A stretch of 64,000 nt of DNA from Rhodococcus marinonascens NBRC 14363 (lineage in GTDB: Bacteria > Actinomycetota > Actinomycetes > Mycobacteriales > Mycobacteriaceae): positions 62,001 to 126,000 of the forward strand of contig NZ_BCXB01000013.1 in the NCBI RefSeq assembly GCF_001894885.1, given 5' to 3'. The notes under the pieces are model-generated. The model was not told the origin of the DNA. It saw only the letters and a program-made list of their open reading frames with translations, and searched no databases. The translations under genes were made by a program, and so were the position numbers. Shown piece after piece: positions 33,217 to 40,274 of the stretch (the first letter of the stretch is position 1; every line of letters begins with the position of its first letter).

Positions 33217-33374
33217 CTTCTATTTCTGATGGTCTCAGATGGTTCTGGATAGTCCCAGGTAATCGTGAATGACGGACAGTTATGAGGCAGTACAGAGACA
33301 GCAGGATTTCGGCGCGGAGGCCCGATCTGCTTGGACTGGGGTGTACGGTGAAGCCCGTCAACTAAAAAAAGAGA

Positions 33375-33404
33375 CCCCGGCACCTGCTAGACACAGGCCC
33401 GGGG
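33375..33404 (+). promoter_or_regulatory. 5' leader hairpin before the prophage left-arm operon
   Basis: CCCCGG-CTG stem pairing with CAG-CCGGGG, preceded by an A7 tract (33364-33370) and followed 17 bases later by the GAGGAG ribosome binding site of the first left-arm gene. A transcript structure at this place may tune translation or act as an attenuator; function inferred. Confidence 0.5.
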
Positions 33405-33433
33405 CGTGGTCCGACTTAACTGAGGAGTCGAAC

Positions 33434-33637
33434 GTGCATCAGCATACGTGTATCTACACGCGCCCACAGCTCATGGGGCAGCGTTTCGAGGACGCTCTAA
33501 AATACCTCGCCACCATTACCCCCAGCTCTGATCCGATCGCCGCCGTCCACGGCTTGATCCATCAGCAGCTCGAAGCGAACCTCTTCTTCGATGCCCACGA
33601 GTGGGAGACCCTCGGCACCACGGTGGTGACCCGATGA
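33434..33637 (+). CDS. Small phage protein (67 aa)
   Basis: GTG 33434 behind GAGGAG with a 6-base spacing. Sequence begins HQHTCIYTRPQLMGQRFEDA and ends LGTTVVTR. A mostly helical protein of unknown function. Its stop overlaps the ATG of the HTH protein (ATGA), so both are translated as a unit. An upstream extension of the frame would include the leader hairpin and is unlikely. Confidence 0.7.
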   Translation: MHQHTCIYTRPQLMGQRFEDALKYLATITPSSDPIAAVHGLIHQQLEANLFFDAHEWETLGTTVVTR

Positions 33638-34473
33638 GCATCCGCATGATGACATGGGTCCTCGACGAGGCCCCGGTGAAGGACTCCACTCAGACGCTCG
33701 TGCTGCTGTGTCTGGCCGACTGGGCCGACGACAGCGGCCTGTGCTGGCCGTCGATCGACTCGGTCGCACGCCGCGCACGGTGCAGTGAATCGACAGCACG
33801 TCGCTCGGTACGCAAGCTCGAGGATGCCGGACTCCTCGTCCGCGAAGGCTTCTCACGCGGACGCGCCACGAACCGCTACCGGATCATCACCAACCCCGGC
33901 AAATCGACCGGGTTGGGGTCGGATACGGACAGTTATCCACAGGTCACCAACCCCGTCAAAATGACACCCTGTCAAATTGACCGGGTTGAGTCGCCAACCC
34001 TGGCACCGGTGACCGCCAACCCTGGCGTGGGTGACACCCCAACCCTGGCACCGGTGACACCCGAACCATCATTGAACCCCCAAGAACCGCCAGCAGCTGC
34101 GAGCGGCGGCGGCGAACTCGATGAAACAACCACCCGGATCGACGAACTCGAATCCGTGATCCGGGCAGTGGGACTCGCTGCCCGCTTCGATCGGCTCTCG
34201 GCCCATGACCGGACAGCGATCCGCCACCTGATCGACCTCCACGGCGCCCAGGCCCTCGCAGCACACGCCAAGGCCCAGCACCGGCCGATGGACCCGGCGA
34301 AGTTCGCGAACGCCTGGATCGAGTCGTGGAAGGCGCTTCCCGCTCCCGGATTCCTGACCGTGCAGCTCAAACCCGCCTGCGAGTGCGACAACGGCTGGCT
34401 CGACGCCGACACCGCCTGCCCGACCTGCCGACCGAACCTCCTGCCCCGCGCACGGATGGAGGGCAACCGGTGA
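33634..34473 (+). CDS. Replication-type helix-turn-helix protein
   Basis: 279 aa. N-terminal winged-helix (MTWVLDEAPVKDSTQTLVLL, CWPSIDSVARRARCSESTAR, VRKLEDAGLLVREGFSRGRA), as in phage and plasmid initiator-type proteins. A proline/threonine-rich middle contains two near-identical segments (NPTLAPVTxNPG-like), then a helical region and a CxCxNGW / CPTCRP C-terminal cysteine pair that may bind zinc. ATG 33634 overlaps the previous stop. Overlaps the next gene in GTGA. Probably acts in prophage DNA replication; inferred from family. Confidence 0.75.
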   Translation: MSIRMMTWVLDEAPVKDSTQTLVLLCLADWADDSGLCWPSIDSVARRARCSESTARRSVRKLEDAGLLVREGFSRGRATNRYRIITNPGKSTGLGSDTDSYPQVTNPVKMTPCQIDRVESPTLAPVTANPGVGDTPTLAPVTPEPSLNPQEPPAAASGGGELDETTTRIDELESVIRAVGLAARFDRLSAHDRTAIRHLIDLHGAQALAAHAKAQHRPMDPAKFANAWIESWKALPAPGFLTVQLKPACECDNGWLDADTACPTCRPNLLPRARMEGNR

Positions 34474-35369
34474 CCCGCCTCCGTTTCGATGCTGTCGTGA
34501 TGGTCGGCCTGACCTACGCGCTCGCCGCTTTGGCGTTCGTGCTCTCCTACAGCAAGTTGACCGAGCTTGCGGGCCGTGGCGGCTACAGCCCAGTCATGGC
34601 GTTACTTTGGCCGCTGATCGTTGACGGTCTCGCGGTCGCGGCAACGGTTGGTGTGATGCGGATGCGCTCACGTGGGTATGCCTGGTGTCTCCTCCTGGCC
34701 GGCACCGGGGTGTCGGTCATTGCGGCTGTTGCGACTGCCTTGCTTCCGGGTGAGCAGCCGCCTCCTGGGGCGTTGCCGCCTCTCGCTTCCGCCGCGGTGT
34801 CGGTGGTGCCGCCGCTGTTTCTGCTCGCCATCCCTCACCTCGCGGTGAAGCTGCAACGCGAACTCGCAGCCGAGGGTGCGCACCTCGCACCGACTGCGAA
34901 CTCGCAGCCCACACCGGAGCCTGCGCGCAGTGCCACTGCGAAGAGCGCACCCGCGAAGGAGCCTGCGAAGAGCACAGCCGAAACCGTGATGTCGCAGCCG
35001 AGCAACGCACCCGCGAAGAGCACGCCCGACGTCGCACCTAGCAGTGCGCCGGCCGACCGCGCAGTGCGAACCGCTTCCGACCTGCACGCTTCGCACGTCG
35101 CACCCGCGAAGGGCGACTGGAACTCGCAGCCGCACGTCGAGGCCGAGGACGTCGCACGCACCTCGCAGCTGCACCTCGTCCCCCGCGAAGCTGCGCAGCC
35201 CGAGGTGCTCAGTGTGAAGCCGCCGACCGCCGCGAAGTACACCCCTGAGCAGATCGCAGAGGCCCTCGCACTCGTCGCAGCCGGGGTTTCGCAGCGCGAA
35301 GCCGGGCGCCAGATCGGAGCCTCCGGGAACGCAGTGCGCGGCTGGGTTGCGAAGGCGCAGGCGGGCTGA
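34470..35369 (+). CDS. DUF2637 membrane protein with C-terminal HTH
   Basis: 299 aa from GTG 34470 (GTGA overlap with the HTH gene). Four hydrophobic segments in the first 120 residues (VVMVGLTYALAALAFVLSY, ALLWPLIVDGLAVAATVGVM) match DUF2637, widespread on actinobacterial integrative elements and phages. Residues 130-240 are Ala/Pro/Lys-rich low complexity. The C-terminus IAEALALVAAGVSQREAGRQ is a helix-turn-helix that may bind DNA, linking the membrane and nucleic acid. Last gene of the left-arm operon. Role unproven. Confidence 0.8.
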   Translation: MTRLRFDAVVMVGLTYALAALAFVLSYSKLTELAGRGGYSPVMALLWPLIVDGLAVAATVGVMRMRSRGYAWCLLLAGTGVSVIAAVATALLPGEQPPPGALPPLASAAVSVVPPLFLLAIPHLAVKLQRELAAEGAHLAPTANSQPTPEPARSATAKSAPAKEPAKSTAETVMSQPSNAPAKSTPDVAPSSAPADRAVRTASDLHASHVAPAKGDWNSQPHVEAEDVARTSQLHLVPREAAQPEVLSVKPPTAAKYTPEQIAEALALVAAGVSQREAGRQIGASGNAVRGWVAKAQAG

Positions 35370-35383
35370 CACGCCCGACGAAT

Positions 35384-35409
35384 CGCCCCCACCTGAGAAG
35401 GTGGGGGCG
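35384..35409. terminator. Cargo-zone hairpin 1
   Basis: CGCCCCCACC / GGTGGGGGCG with a 6-base loop, preceded by GCTGACACGCCC. First of five related hairpins. Confidence 0.85.
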
Positions 35410-35446
35410 TCTCAACGTCTGAATGGAAGTCCGGCCGAACGAGGTG

Positions 35447-35473
35447 AAGGCCCCGCCGGTGTGGCGGGGCCTT
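35447..35473. terminator. Terminator for the minus-strand secreted-protein gene
   Basis: AAGGCCCCGCC / GGCGGGGCCTT, 11-bp perfect arms and 5-base loop, 13 bases past the stop of the gene at 35486. Different sequence from the five related hairpins. Confidence 0.8.
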
Positions 35474-35485
35474 CGTGGTCTCGGG

Positions 35486-35941
35486 TCAGCTGTCGAAGAT
35501 CGATTCCAGCAGCTGGCTGACGATTACGTTTACGCTGCCGAAGGTTCGATCTTCGAAGGTGATCTCGAATGGCTCGGCCGTGCCCACGAATGTCCCCCAA
35601 CGCTCGCCGCCATCGGAAGCGTCACAAGACCAATCGATGGTGTGTTCCCCGCGCACCTTGGCGGTAACCCTCACACTATCCGCGCTGCCGGGTTCGACAT
35701 CCATGATGACGTCGCGAAACATAAAGCTCCCCAAATTGCCGGATATAGGCCGGGATGTGTACGTAGTGCACTCGATCTTCGACTCGCTGTTGTTGGTGAT
35801 GGTCACGATCATGTCCTTGCCCTCGGTTGTCGCCGAGAGGGTGACGTCCTCGGGTGCAGCCTGGGCAGGTGCCGCGAACACGGTAGCCAGGAGCGGGGCG
35901 GCGACCACTGCGGTTATCGCGGCGCGAACGGATGTCTTCAA
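35486..35941 (-). CDS. Prophage-encoded small secreted protein
   Basis: 151 aa from TTG 35941 with AAAGAGGAAT upstream, the same leader and start codon as the tRNA-Ser islet gene at 22651. Signal peptide SVRAAITAVVAAPLLATVFAAPAQA; then a beta-rich domain (DMIVTITNNSESKIECTTYT, WSCDASDGGERWGTFVGTAE, two cysteines) and tail VIVSQLLESIFDS. The domain layout resembles the paralogues at 25-27 kb. It lies in the cargo zone on the strand opposite the left-arm genes. Possibly lysogenic-conversion cargo altering the host surface or secretome. Confidence 0.8.
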   Translation of the reverse strand: MKTSVRAAITAVVAAPLLATVFAAPAQAAPEDVTLSATTEGKDMIVTITNNSESKIECTTYTSRPISGNLGSFMFRDVIMDVEPGSADSVRVTAKVRGEHTIDWSCDASDGGERWGTFVGTAEPFEITFEDRTFGSVNVIVSQLLESIFDS

Positions 35942-36040
35942 GGATTCCTCTTTCGTCGGTGATGTTGCGTTGTGCGGGAGCTGATGCTGCCATCACATAC
36001 CGACCGGGTGGGTGGCTGACACGCCCCTAGAGACGACGAA

Positions 36041-36068
36041 ACGCCCCCACCTTCCCGAGGTGGGGCGT
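36041..36068. terminator. Cargo-zone hairpin 2
   Basis: ACGCCCCCACCT / AGGTGGGGCGT, one bulged C, 5-base loop. Preceded by GCTGACACGCCCCTAG like hairpins 1 and 3. Confidence 0.85.
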
Positions 36069-36107
36069 TGTCATGCCAAGAAGCGGGGTGTGTGGTTTGA
36101 TTCGCGG

Positions 36108-36590
36108 ATGAATCGGACAATCGCCACAATCGCCCTGTCGTCCACCGCCGTGCTACTGCTCGGCGCGTGCGGCGATTCAGGCGCATCGACGTCGGCCGCA
36201 TCCTGCTCGGACCCCATCGCTATCGAGAACGCCGACTTCGCGGCGACAGCCTCTTCCGTCCCTTTGCCAGACGATGCGATCCTCGTCGGCGGGCGGTACA
36301 CCGCGATCAGCGGCGAGCCGGGCATGTTCGGCGCGGCGATCGACATATGCGACCCCGCCGTCACGACGGCAGACGATCTTCGCCCTATCGCGACGGCATA
36401 CGCGAAAGCGCTCAAGGCCTCACCCCTTTCCGGCCAGATCTCGAAGGTGTGGGTCGAGAGCTATCAGGTCGATGGCGACGAGGTGATCAATGATGTGAAG
36501 GTCAAGGATTCTGACTTCCAGATGCATCTCTGGAACGGGAAGCCGTCCGAGGAATTCGAGTTGACTCGGTGGGAGGTCATCTCCGGCTAG
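36108..36590 (+). CDS. Prophage-encoded lipoprotein
   Basis: 160 aa. Type II signal sequence with lipobox LLGAC (ALSSTAVLLLGACGDSGAS), so the mature protein is lipid-anchored on the cell surface. No recognised domain in the remainder (DAILVGGRYTAISGEPGMFG, VWVESYQVDGDEVINDVKVK). ATG 36108. Flanked by cargo-zone hairpins 2 and 3, so an independent transcription unit. Prophage lipoproteins can block superinfection, but nothing here proves that. Confidence 0.8.
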   Translation: MNRTIATIALSSTAVLLLGACGDSGASTSAASCSDPIAIENADFAATASSVPLPDDAILVGGRYTAISGEPGMFGAAIDICDPAVTTADDLRPIATAYAKALKASPLSGQISKVWVESYQVDGDEVINDVKVKDSDFQMHLWNGKPSEEFELTRWEVISG

Positions 36591-36603
36591 CTCCAACGCT
36601 GAC

Positions 36604-36634
36604 ACGCCCCTGCCTCATCCCGACGTGGGGGCGT
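36604..36634. terminator. Cargo-zone hairpin 3
   Basis: ACGCCCC / GGGGCGT with a longer 17-base loop, preceded by GCTGAC. Weakest member of the family. Confidence 0.6.
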
Positions 36635-36755
36635 CTTCGTCGCGGTCACGGAGCATCGCCAATTCCCAGCGCACGAAGTCGATGGCCTCCAGAGGTTTCG
36701 GGTCGTCCGGGTCTCCGCCTTCATCGCGGATCGCGGCCGCTTCTTCGGGGTCCAT
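36615..36755 (-). CDS. Small acidic phage protein (46 aa)
   Basis: Minus-strand frame from ATG 36755: MDPEEAAAIRDEGGDPDDPK, then EAIDFVRWELAMLRDRDEDA. Strongly acidic. No ribosome binding site is obvious, and its end overlaps hairpin 3. It sits between hairpins 3 and 4 like the other cargo genes, which argues for it. Function unknown. Confidence 0.4.
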   Translation of the reverse strand: MDPEEAAAIRDEGGDPDDPKPLEAIDFVRWELAMLRDRDEDAPTSG

Positions 36756-36805
36756 ATCTGGTGTGACGCAGCGGCCCGGCGTTCGGTTCCCACGGAACGG
36801 CGAAT

Positions 36806-36831
36806 CGCCCCCCACTCGACGGTGGGGGGCG
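36806..36831. terminator. Cargo-zone hairpin 4
   Basis: CGCCCCCCAC / GTGGGGGGCG with a 6-base loop; perfect 10-bp arms. Confidence 0.85.
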
Positions 36832-36922
36832 TTGTCGTGTCGCACCCGGACGCGACGACGCCCCCGGGGTGCACGCCCCGGAAGGCATCCGTAACGTCCG
36901 GTCCGTCTGGTATGAATCGGGA

Positions 36923-37150
36923 GTGACTGAGCAAACTCCAATGCCCGCAGGGTGGCGCATCGACCCTGAGAATCCGACCATACAGCGCTACTGGAATGGG
37001 TCCAGGTGGACCGAAGCCACGCGAGATCCTGTAATTCACGTAGAGGTTAGGCCGTCGCAGATCATGCCTGCGATAATCGGATCGATCCTAATCTCGTCAG
37101 TGATCATCTTCATCGCGTTGAGCATGATCAATGCGGCAGGAGGATTCTGA
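36923..37150 (+). CDS. DUF2510 membrane protein (75 aa)
   Basis: N-terminal DUF2510 motif PAGWRIDPENPTIQRYWNGS followed by RWTEATR, then a single membrane helix (MPAIIGSILISSVIIFIALS). GTG 36923; GGGAGTG is only a partial ribosome binding site. DUF2510 is common in actinobacterial membrane proteins and phages; its role is unknown. Between cargo-zone hairpins 4 and 5. Confidence 0.7.
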   Translation: MTEQTPMPAGWRIDPENPTIQRYWNGSRWTEATRDPVIHVEVRPSQIMPAIIGSILISSVIIFIALSMINAAGGF

Positions 37151-37218
37151 CCCATGAAGCAATTCGCCGCCTTGGCCAAGGCTTAACCCCAGCAGCCCGC
37201 CAACCTGCAGAGACGCCG

Positions 37219-37255
37219 AAACGCCCCCACTCTCGCGAAGGGAGTGGGGGCGTTT
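37219..37255. terminator. Cargo-zone hairpin 5
   Basis: AAACGCCCCCACTC / GAGTGGGGGCGTTT, 14-bp perfect arms, T-rich on the + side, A-rich on the - side so likely bidirectional. Ends both the cargo zone and the leftward late operon. Confidence 0.9.
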
Positions 37256-37262
37256 CAGTCTG

Positions 37263-38381
37263 TTATGCGGGGGCGATCGTGATGTAGCTGGACTCGATGA
37301 TCCTTGGCACGCCGGAGAGGTCGGCGTGCATCTCCCAGCTCACCGTGTCGCCCGCGTTGAGCGCGACGGTGGCAGTGAGCGTCAAGCCTAGGGGGAGCGT
37401 AAACGGGGCTGTACCGGTCGCCACGGCGATGTCGTTCACACATAACCACGCCTGCATCCCGATGATCGTCGCACGTTCGACGTATCCGGTGATCGTCGCC
37501 TCTCCGGCGCCGGCGACCACCAGCTTGTTGTCGAAGATCACGCTCCCGGCATAGCCGTCTTTGACCGCCCAGCCGGTGACTCGCGATCGGCCAACGGTTG
37601 GTTCGTAGACGCCGGACTTCTGCATACCCGCAGACGCAACTTCGGAGAGTTCCATGTCCGCCGTCGCCGACCCGGCCCCGGAAAACTCGGCATCGAGGGC
37701 GGGTGCCGTCTGCACCGAGAATTGACCGGCGCCGGTGAAGGTGGCCGGCAGGGTCTGTATTTCCACCATGTCGGCAGAGAGGGTGCCCGCGCTGGAGTAC
37801 CCGGCTGCCATGTACTGCACCGGAACGATCTGCGCCACGACGTCACCGTTGCCGGAGAAGTTCGCCGCGACGGGGAAGGCGCCGCCCTCGACGCCCATGA
37901 CTGCGTTCGTCGTGCCCTCGCTGCCGAAGCCGGCGTCGAGGTGGGCGGTCGCGGACAGCGCCACACTCGTCGTGCCTCCGCCGGTGAACGCCGCCTCGAG
38001 CGCGGGCACGAGCATGCTGGTCGCAGCGCCCTCGCTACTGAAGTCTGCTGTCAGAACGACGGCGAGTTCCATGGACGCCTCGCCGTTGCCGGTGAACGCC
38101 GCTGCCAATTCCTTGACGCCGCCGAATGCGTACATGCCCGCAGACGCCATGCCCTCACCCATGAACTCGGGCGCGGTGATGCCGATCGCCAGGACCGATA
38201 TCGACAGCCGCCCGGTGCCGGTGAAGTGGGCGACGCCCTCGATGATCGGGATTGGCGGCGGCGGGAAGTCGACCACCACGGAGTCCACGGATGGAAAGTC
38301 GATCACCGCGGTATCGGCGTGCGGGAACTCGGCGACGCCCACATCTGGTGCGGGGAATACCTCCACGCCGCGTGTGCGCAC
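37263..38381 (-). CDS. Repeat-rich phage tail-tip / receptor-binding-like protein
   Basis: 372 aa. Residues 50-250 hold about nine degenerate repeats of roughly 20-25 residues around FTGxGxxS (AHFTGTGRLSI, AAFTGNGEASM, AAFTGGGTTSV, ANFSGNGDVVA, ATFTGAGQFSV, AEFSGAGSATA). The C-terminal 120 residues form another domain (VTGWAVKDGYAGSVIFDNKL, WEMHADLSGVPRIIESSYIT). Last gene of the late operon. Repeats and position suggest an adhesin or tail fibre that contacts the host surface; no family name is certain. Start read as GTG 38381. Confidence 0.65.
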   Translation of the reverse strand: MRTRGVEVFPAPDVGVAEFPHADTAVIDFPSVDSVVVDFPPPPIPIIEGVAHFTGTGRLSISVLAIGITAPEFMGEGMASAGMYAFGGVKELAAAFTGNGEASMELAVVLTADFSSEGAATSMLVPALEAAFTGGGTTSVALSATAHLDAGFGSEGTTNAVMGVEGGAFPVAANFSGNGDVVAQIVPVQYMAAGYSSAGTLSADMVEIQTLPATFTGAGQFSVQTAPALDAEFSGAGSATADMELSEVASAGMQKSGVYEPTVGRSRVTGWAVKDGYAGSVIFDNKLVVAGAGEATITGYVERATIIGMQAWLCVNDIAVATGTAPFTLPLGLTLTATVALNAGDTVSWEMHADLSGVPRIIESSYITIAPA

Positions 38382-38390
38382 CAGAGCCTC

Positions 38391-38729
38391 CTACGTTTGG
38401 GTGTACGTCGGGGTGACGCGCAGCTTCCCGGGCGCGCCGAGGGTCGTCGCGACGACGGCCACGGTGTCGATGAATGTGCCGCCGTTCTCGGCGGTCCACA
38501 GGCCCGCGGCGGTGTACGTGCCTGCCTCGGCGTCGATCTCGACCTCCGAGCCGGTGATGGTGCCACCCGATGCGGTACCCCAGGTGGTTTGCTTTCGGCT
38601 GTAGGCGCCGCCACTGGCTTCGTTCGCGCCGTTGGTGCCGGGTGCGCCGGTGTGGGCGCTGATCCAGCCGCCGAGTGCGCCGTAGGTTTCGGCGAGGGCG
38701 TTCTTGGTTGCAGCTACTGCAATGGACAT
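38391..38729 (-). CDS. Phage tail-fibre-type protein (112 aa)
   Basis: Recognisable as the small tail-fibre-like protein frequent in Gordonia and Rhodococcus phages: LAETYGALGGWISAHTGAPG, NEASGGAYSRKQTTWGTASG, then TYTAAGLWTAENGGTFIDTV and an ending LRVTPTYTQT. ATG 38729 with AGGAG upstream. Next to two other putative tail-tip genes. Structural role inferred from family context. Confidence 0.7.
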   Translation of the reverse strand: MSIAVAATKNALAETYGALGGWISAHTGAPGTNGANEASGGAYSRKQTTWGTASGGTITGSEVEIDAEAGTYTAAGLWTAENGGTFIDTVAVVATTLGAPGKLRVTPTYTQT

Positions 38730-38801
38730 GTCAGGCTCCTGTCGCAAAAGGGGAGGGCCCGCACCGGGTTCGATGCGGGGTGCGTGGAATTCGCCGACTG
38801 A

Positions 38802-39113
38802 TCAGACTCCGCGACGACGCGCGAGGCCCTCGTACCAGTTGAAGTTGGTGTGGTCGACTCCGCCGCCGTCGGGGTACCGGACCCGAATGGTGTACTTCGT
38901 GCCGCTCGGAATCAGGTCGGCGTCCTGGGCTTCGACCTTCCAGGACACGGTGTCGCCGATGATCACACCGTCCCAGTGGGTTCCGTTGGGCCACTCGACC
39001 CAGATCTCGGTGCCCGCGTTGAGGGTGCCGGACTTGTTGGTGCGTTCGAAGATCCAGTCCTGCCCGTATGAGAGGAATATGTCGTCGATCTTCGGTTGCC
39101 ATCCCAGGCTCAT
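38802..39113 (-). CDS. Small beta-sandwich phage protein
   Basis: 103 aa from ATG 39113, overlapping the upstream membrane-protein gene in ATGA. Sequence DDIFLSYGQDWIFERTNKSG and NAGTEIWVEWPNGTHWDGVI resembles the LtfC/p132/Gp6-type beta-sandwich found in phages of mycolata. Probably a tail or adsorption accessory protein; unproven. Confidence 0.6.
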   Translation of the reverse strand: MSLGWQPKIDDIFLSYGQDWIFERTNKSGTLNAGTEIWVEWPNGTHWDGVIIGDTVSWKVEAQDADLIPSGTKYTIRVRYPDGGGVDHTNFNWYEGLARRRGV

Positions 39114-39475
39114 CGCTCCTCCTTCAACTCGGCGCGCTCTCGTCCCTGGATCTTCCATAGCACCAGGATGCGATACAGGATCGTGAGCACGAGGTATAGG
39201 ACCACGGCGTCCCGAATGTCGGTGCAGAATCGGTAGTTGCCCAGCCACCACACGGATACGATTTGCGTGCCCAGCAGTGCCAGCCCCAGGGATGTGGACA
39301 TCAGCGCCTTGCCTGCCTGTGTGATCCGCCAGTTCGAGCGTGTGGCGTACAGGAGTGTGAAAGTCCAGGAAAGGACGGCCAGTGCCGTGACGAGGATTCC
39401 GTACTGGGCCACTGGGTCGTAGATCCCGATGACCAGCAGCCCCAGTAGGACGGTGAGGATCATTCCGGCTCTCAT
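39110..39475 (-). CDS. Phage membrane protein with about four helices
   Basis: 121 aa, strongly hydrophobic: MILTVLLGLLVIGIYDPV, YGILVTALAVLSWTFTLLY, ALMSTSLGLALLGTQIVSVW, VLYLVLTILYRILVLWKIQ, ending in the charged tail RERAELKEER. Lies within the lysis cassette next to the endolysin, so it could be a holin or pinholin-type protein, or an unrelated membrane protein. Start ATG 39475. Confidence 0.65.
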   Translation of the reverse strand: MRAGMILTVLLGLLVIGIYDPVAQYGILVTALAVLSWTFTLLYATRSNWRITQAGKALMSTSLGLALLGTQIVSVWWLGNYRFCTDIRDAVVLYLVLTILYRILVLWKIQGRERAELKEER

Positions 39476-39660
39476 GCCTGTCTCCCTCTTCGTGCGAGGA
39501 TCGCCGCCTCGGCGGACTCACCGAAGCCGTTCACCGCAAGCATTTTTCGATGCTTGCGCCCCAACTCGGCGATCTCCACGTCGCGATCCCGGGCGCGTTC
39601 GAGTGCGCGGCGCGCCTCATCGAGTCCCTGGTTGTCGCGTTTCCACTTCCGCCAGCGCAT
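39472..39660 (-). CDS. Small charged phage protein (62 aa)
   Basis: Highly basic N-terminus MRWRKWKRDNQGLDEARRAL followed by an amphipathic helix (RDRDVEIAELGRKHRKMLAV). Similar short proteins accompany lysis genes in mycolata phages; function not established. ATG 39660 overlaps the stop of the upstream gene by one base, and its end overlaps the next start, so tight coupling supports that it is real. Confidence 0.65.
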   Translation of the reverse strand: MRWRKWKRDNQGLDEARRALERARDRDVEIAELGRKHRKMLAVNGFGESAEAAILARRGRQA

Positions 39661-39920
39661 CAGTCATCGCCCCTCTCGGCGAGACGCTTGATCTCTTCGC
39701 CGATATGGAGCGCCGTCTTGGACTGTTCGAGGAGTTCGGAAATTTGCTCGGACTGTTTGGTGGCCGTGTCTCGCCAGTCGTCACGTTCCTTGTCCGCCCT
39801 CGTCATGACCGACTTGTGCAGCCACCGTGGGACGAGGGCGCCGGCGAGGATCAGTACGACGACGAGCCCGAGGAGGATCGTGGGACTGGACAGGTGCTCG
39901 GGCTGGAAACCCGGGGGCAC
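39660..39920 (-). CDS. One-helix membrane protein, holin-like
   Basis: 86 aa from GTG 39920. A single membrane span (TILLGLVVVLILAGALVPRW) near the N-terminus and a long charged coiled-coil-like C-terminus (RADKERDDWRDTATKQSEQI). One-span proteins in this place often act with the holin or as class III holins. Located directly after the holin-like gene at 40259. Confidence 0.65.
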   Translation of the reverse strand: MPPGFQPEHLSSPTILLGLVVVLILAGALVPRWLHKSVMTRADKERDDWRDTATKQSEQISELLEQSKTALHIGEEIKRLAERGDD

Positions 39921-39926
39921 CGCCCC

Positions 39927-40259
39927 CTACTCCCCGACCCGGTGGGGTGTGCCGAGGTTCGTCACCGCGGCCCGCGCCCGATCGAGGACGGCCTGCACCT
40001 GCGGGGAGGCGCCGGCGCGCTGCACCCGGTCGGCGACGTCGACGACCGCCTCGGCGACCCTCGCGGCGGGGGTGACCTTCGCTCGTGCGGCCTCGGCGGC
40101 GGTGATACCGAGGATGCCGGTGGCGGCCGCGGTGATCAGGTCGGCGATCTGCGCGTCGATGACCCCGCGTGCCAGCAGGACACCGACAAGGACGACGAGG
40201 ATTGGATAGACGTAGAGCCGGACCGGCTCGGATTCACGGAGTGTGGTGAGGATGCTCAT
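39927..40259 (-). CDS. Putative holin
   Basis: 110 aa, with ATG 40259. Two hydrophobic segments (YVYPILVVLVGVLLARG, ADLITAAATGILGITAAEAA) and an Arg/Ala-rich C-terminus. Immediately downstream of the amidase endolysin by 15 bases, the usual holin position in actinobacteriophages. Expected to permeabilise the inner membrane at lysis. Confidence 0.75.
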   Translation of the reverse strand: MSILTTLRESEPVRLYVYPILVVLVGVLLARGVIDAQIADLITAAATGILGITAAEAARAKVTPAARVAEAVVDVADRVQRAGASPQVQAVLDRARAAVTNLGTPHRVGE

Positions 40260-40274
40260 GATTTTTCTTCCTTG

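Noticed and set aside
33149-33361. Minus-strand 70-codon frame ending in CARRDSNP
   Set aside because: The ending is the known artefact of translating a tRNA-Arg on the wrong strand; it also crosses the tRNA terminator.
37154-37186. 10-codon frame MKQFAALAKA before cargo hairpin 5
   Set aside because: Too short and without a convincing ribosome binding site; could be chance.
33176-37262. Integrase at the left prophage end
   Set aside because: All frames inspected; none shows tyrosine or serine recombinase motifs. The integrase is presumably beyond the right edge.
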